NCBI GenBank assembly: GCA_019090365.1
Contig: JAHRWC010000403.1
Span: forward strand, 1 to 6,567
Direction: 5' to 3'
DNA: 6,567 bases
Source: Flavobacteriaceae bacterium
Lineage (GTDB): Bacteria > Bacteroidota > Bacteroidia > Flavobacteriales > Flavobacteriaceae
A program made the translations under genes and the position numbers. Positions 6,535-6,567 of the stretch are shown here, piece by piece. Every line of letters starts with the position of its first letter. Positions within the stretch are counted from its first letter, which is position 1. The notes beneath the pieces were generated by a model that was given only the letters and a program-made list of their open reading frames with translations, ran no database searches and was not told where the DNA came from.

Positions 6535-6567
6535 TACATGTTTTTTAATATTTTAAAAAAAGTAATA

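Noticed and set aside
6535..6567. Promoter for the - strand ATL gene
   Set aside because: The stretch is almost all A and T. Sequences like TACTTTTT occur, but they cannot be told from background and the region is cut by the window end.

Overview
The window looks like core chromosome of a marine-type Flavobacteriia/Bacteroidetes bacterium. The DNA is AT-rich, ribosome-binding sites are weak or A-rich rather than GGAGG, and one good promoter candidate resembles the TAnnTTTG -7 element of Bacteroidetes. The genes themselves (a FadL-like outer-membrane protein, a TPR protein, a lipoprotein-type LptC, a CNNM/CorC family protein and a large PpiD-like foldase) are families I recognise as neighbours in flavobacterial genomes. 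I see no mobile element, tRNA, rRNA, CRISPR array or sign of recent transfer.

Layout. Positions 1-483 are the 3' end of an outer-membrane beta-barrel gene whose start lies off the window. It is followed by an exported TPR protein (503-1870), an LptC-like lipoprotein (1873-2448), a 66-residue two-helix membrane protein (2438-2638) and a CNNM/CorC transporter-type protein (2678-3931), all on the + strand with gaps of 39 bases or less. After a 90-base gap holding a probable promoter comes a membrane-anchored peptidyl-prolyl isomerase (4022-6142). A bidirectional intrinsic terminator (6163-6195) separates it from a convergent gene on the - strand (6202-6534), an alkyltransferase-like DNA-repair protein that lacks the catalytic cysteine.

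The + strand genes share an envelope theme: an outer-membrane barrel, LPS transport (LptC), an inner-membrane small protein, an ion-transport family protein and a periplasmic foldase that probably assists outer-membrane proteins. The functional linkage is inferred from position only.

The most unusual signal is a perfect 16-bp inverted repeat followed by five T's at 1897-1935. It has the form of a rho-independent terminator. It lies not in a gap but inside the first codons of lptC, where it encodes the hydrophobic core of the lipoprotein signal peptide, 26 bases after the stop codon of the TPR gene. It could be a terminator for the upstream gene embedded in a coding region, or a translation-dependent attenuator of lptC and the genes after it.
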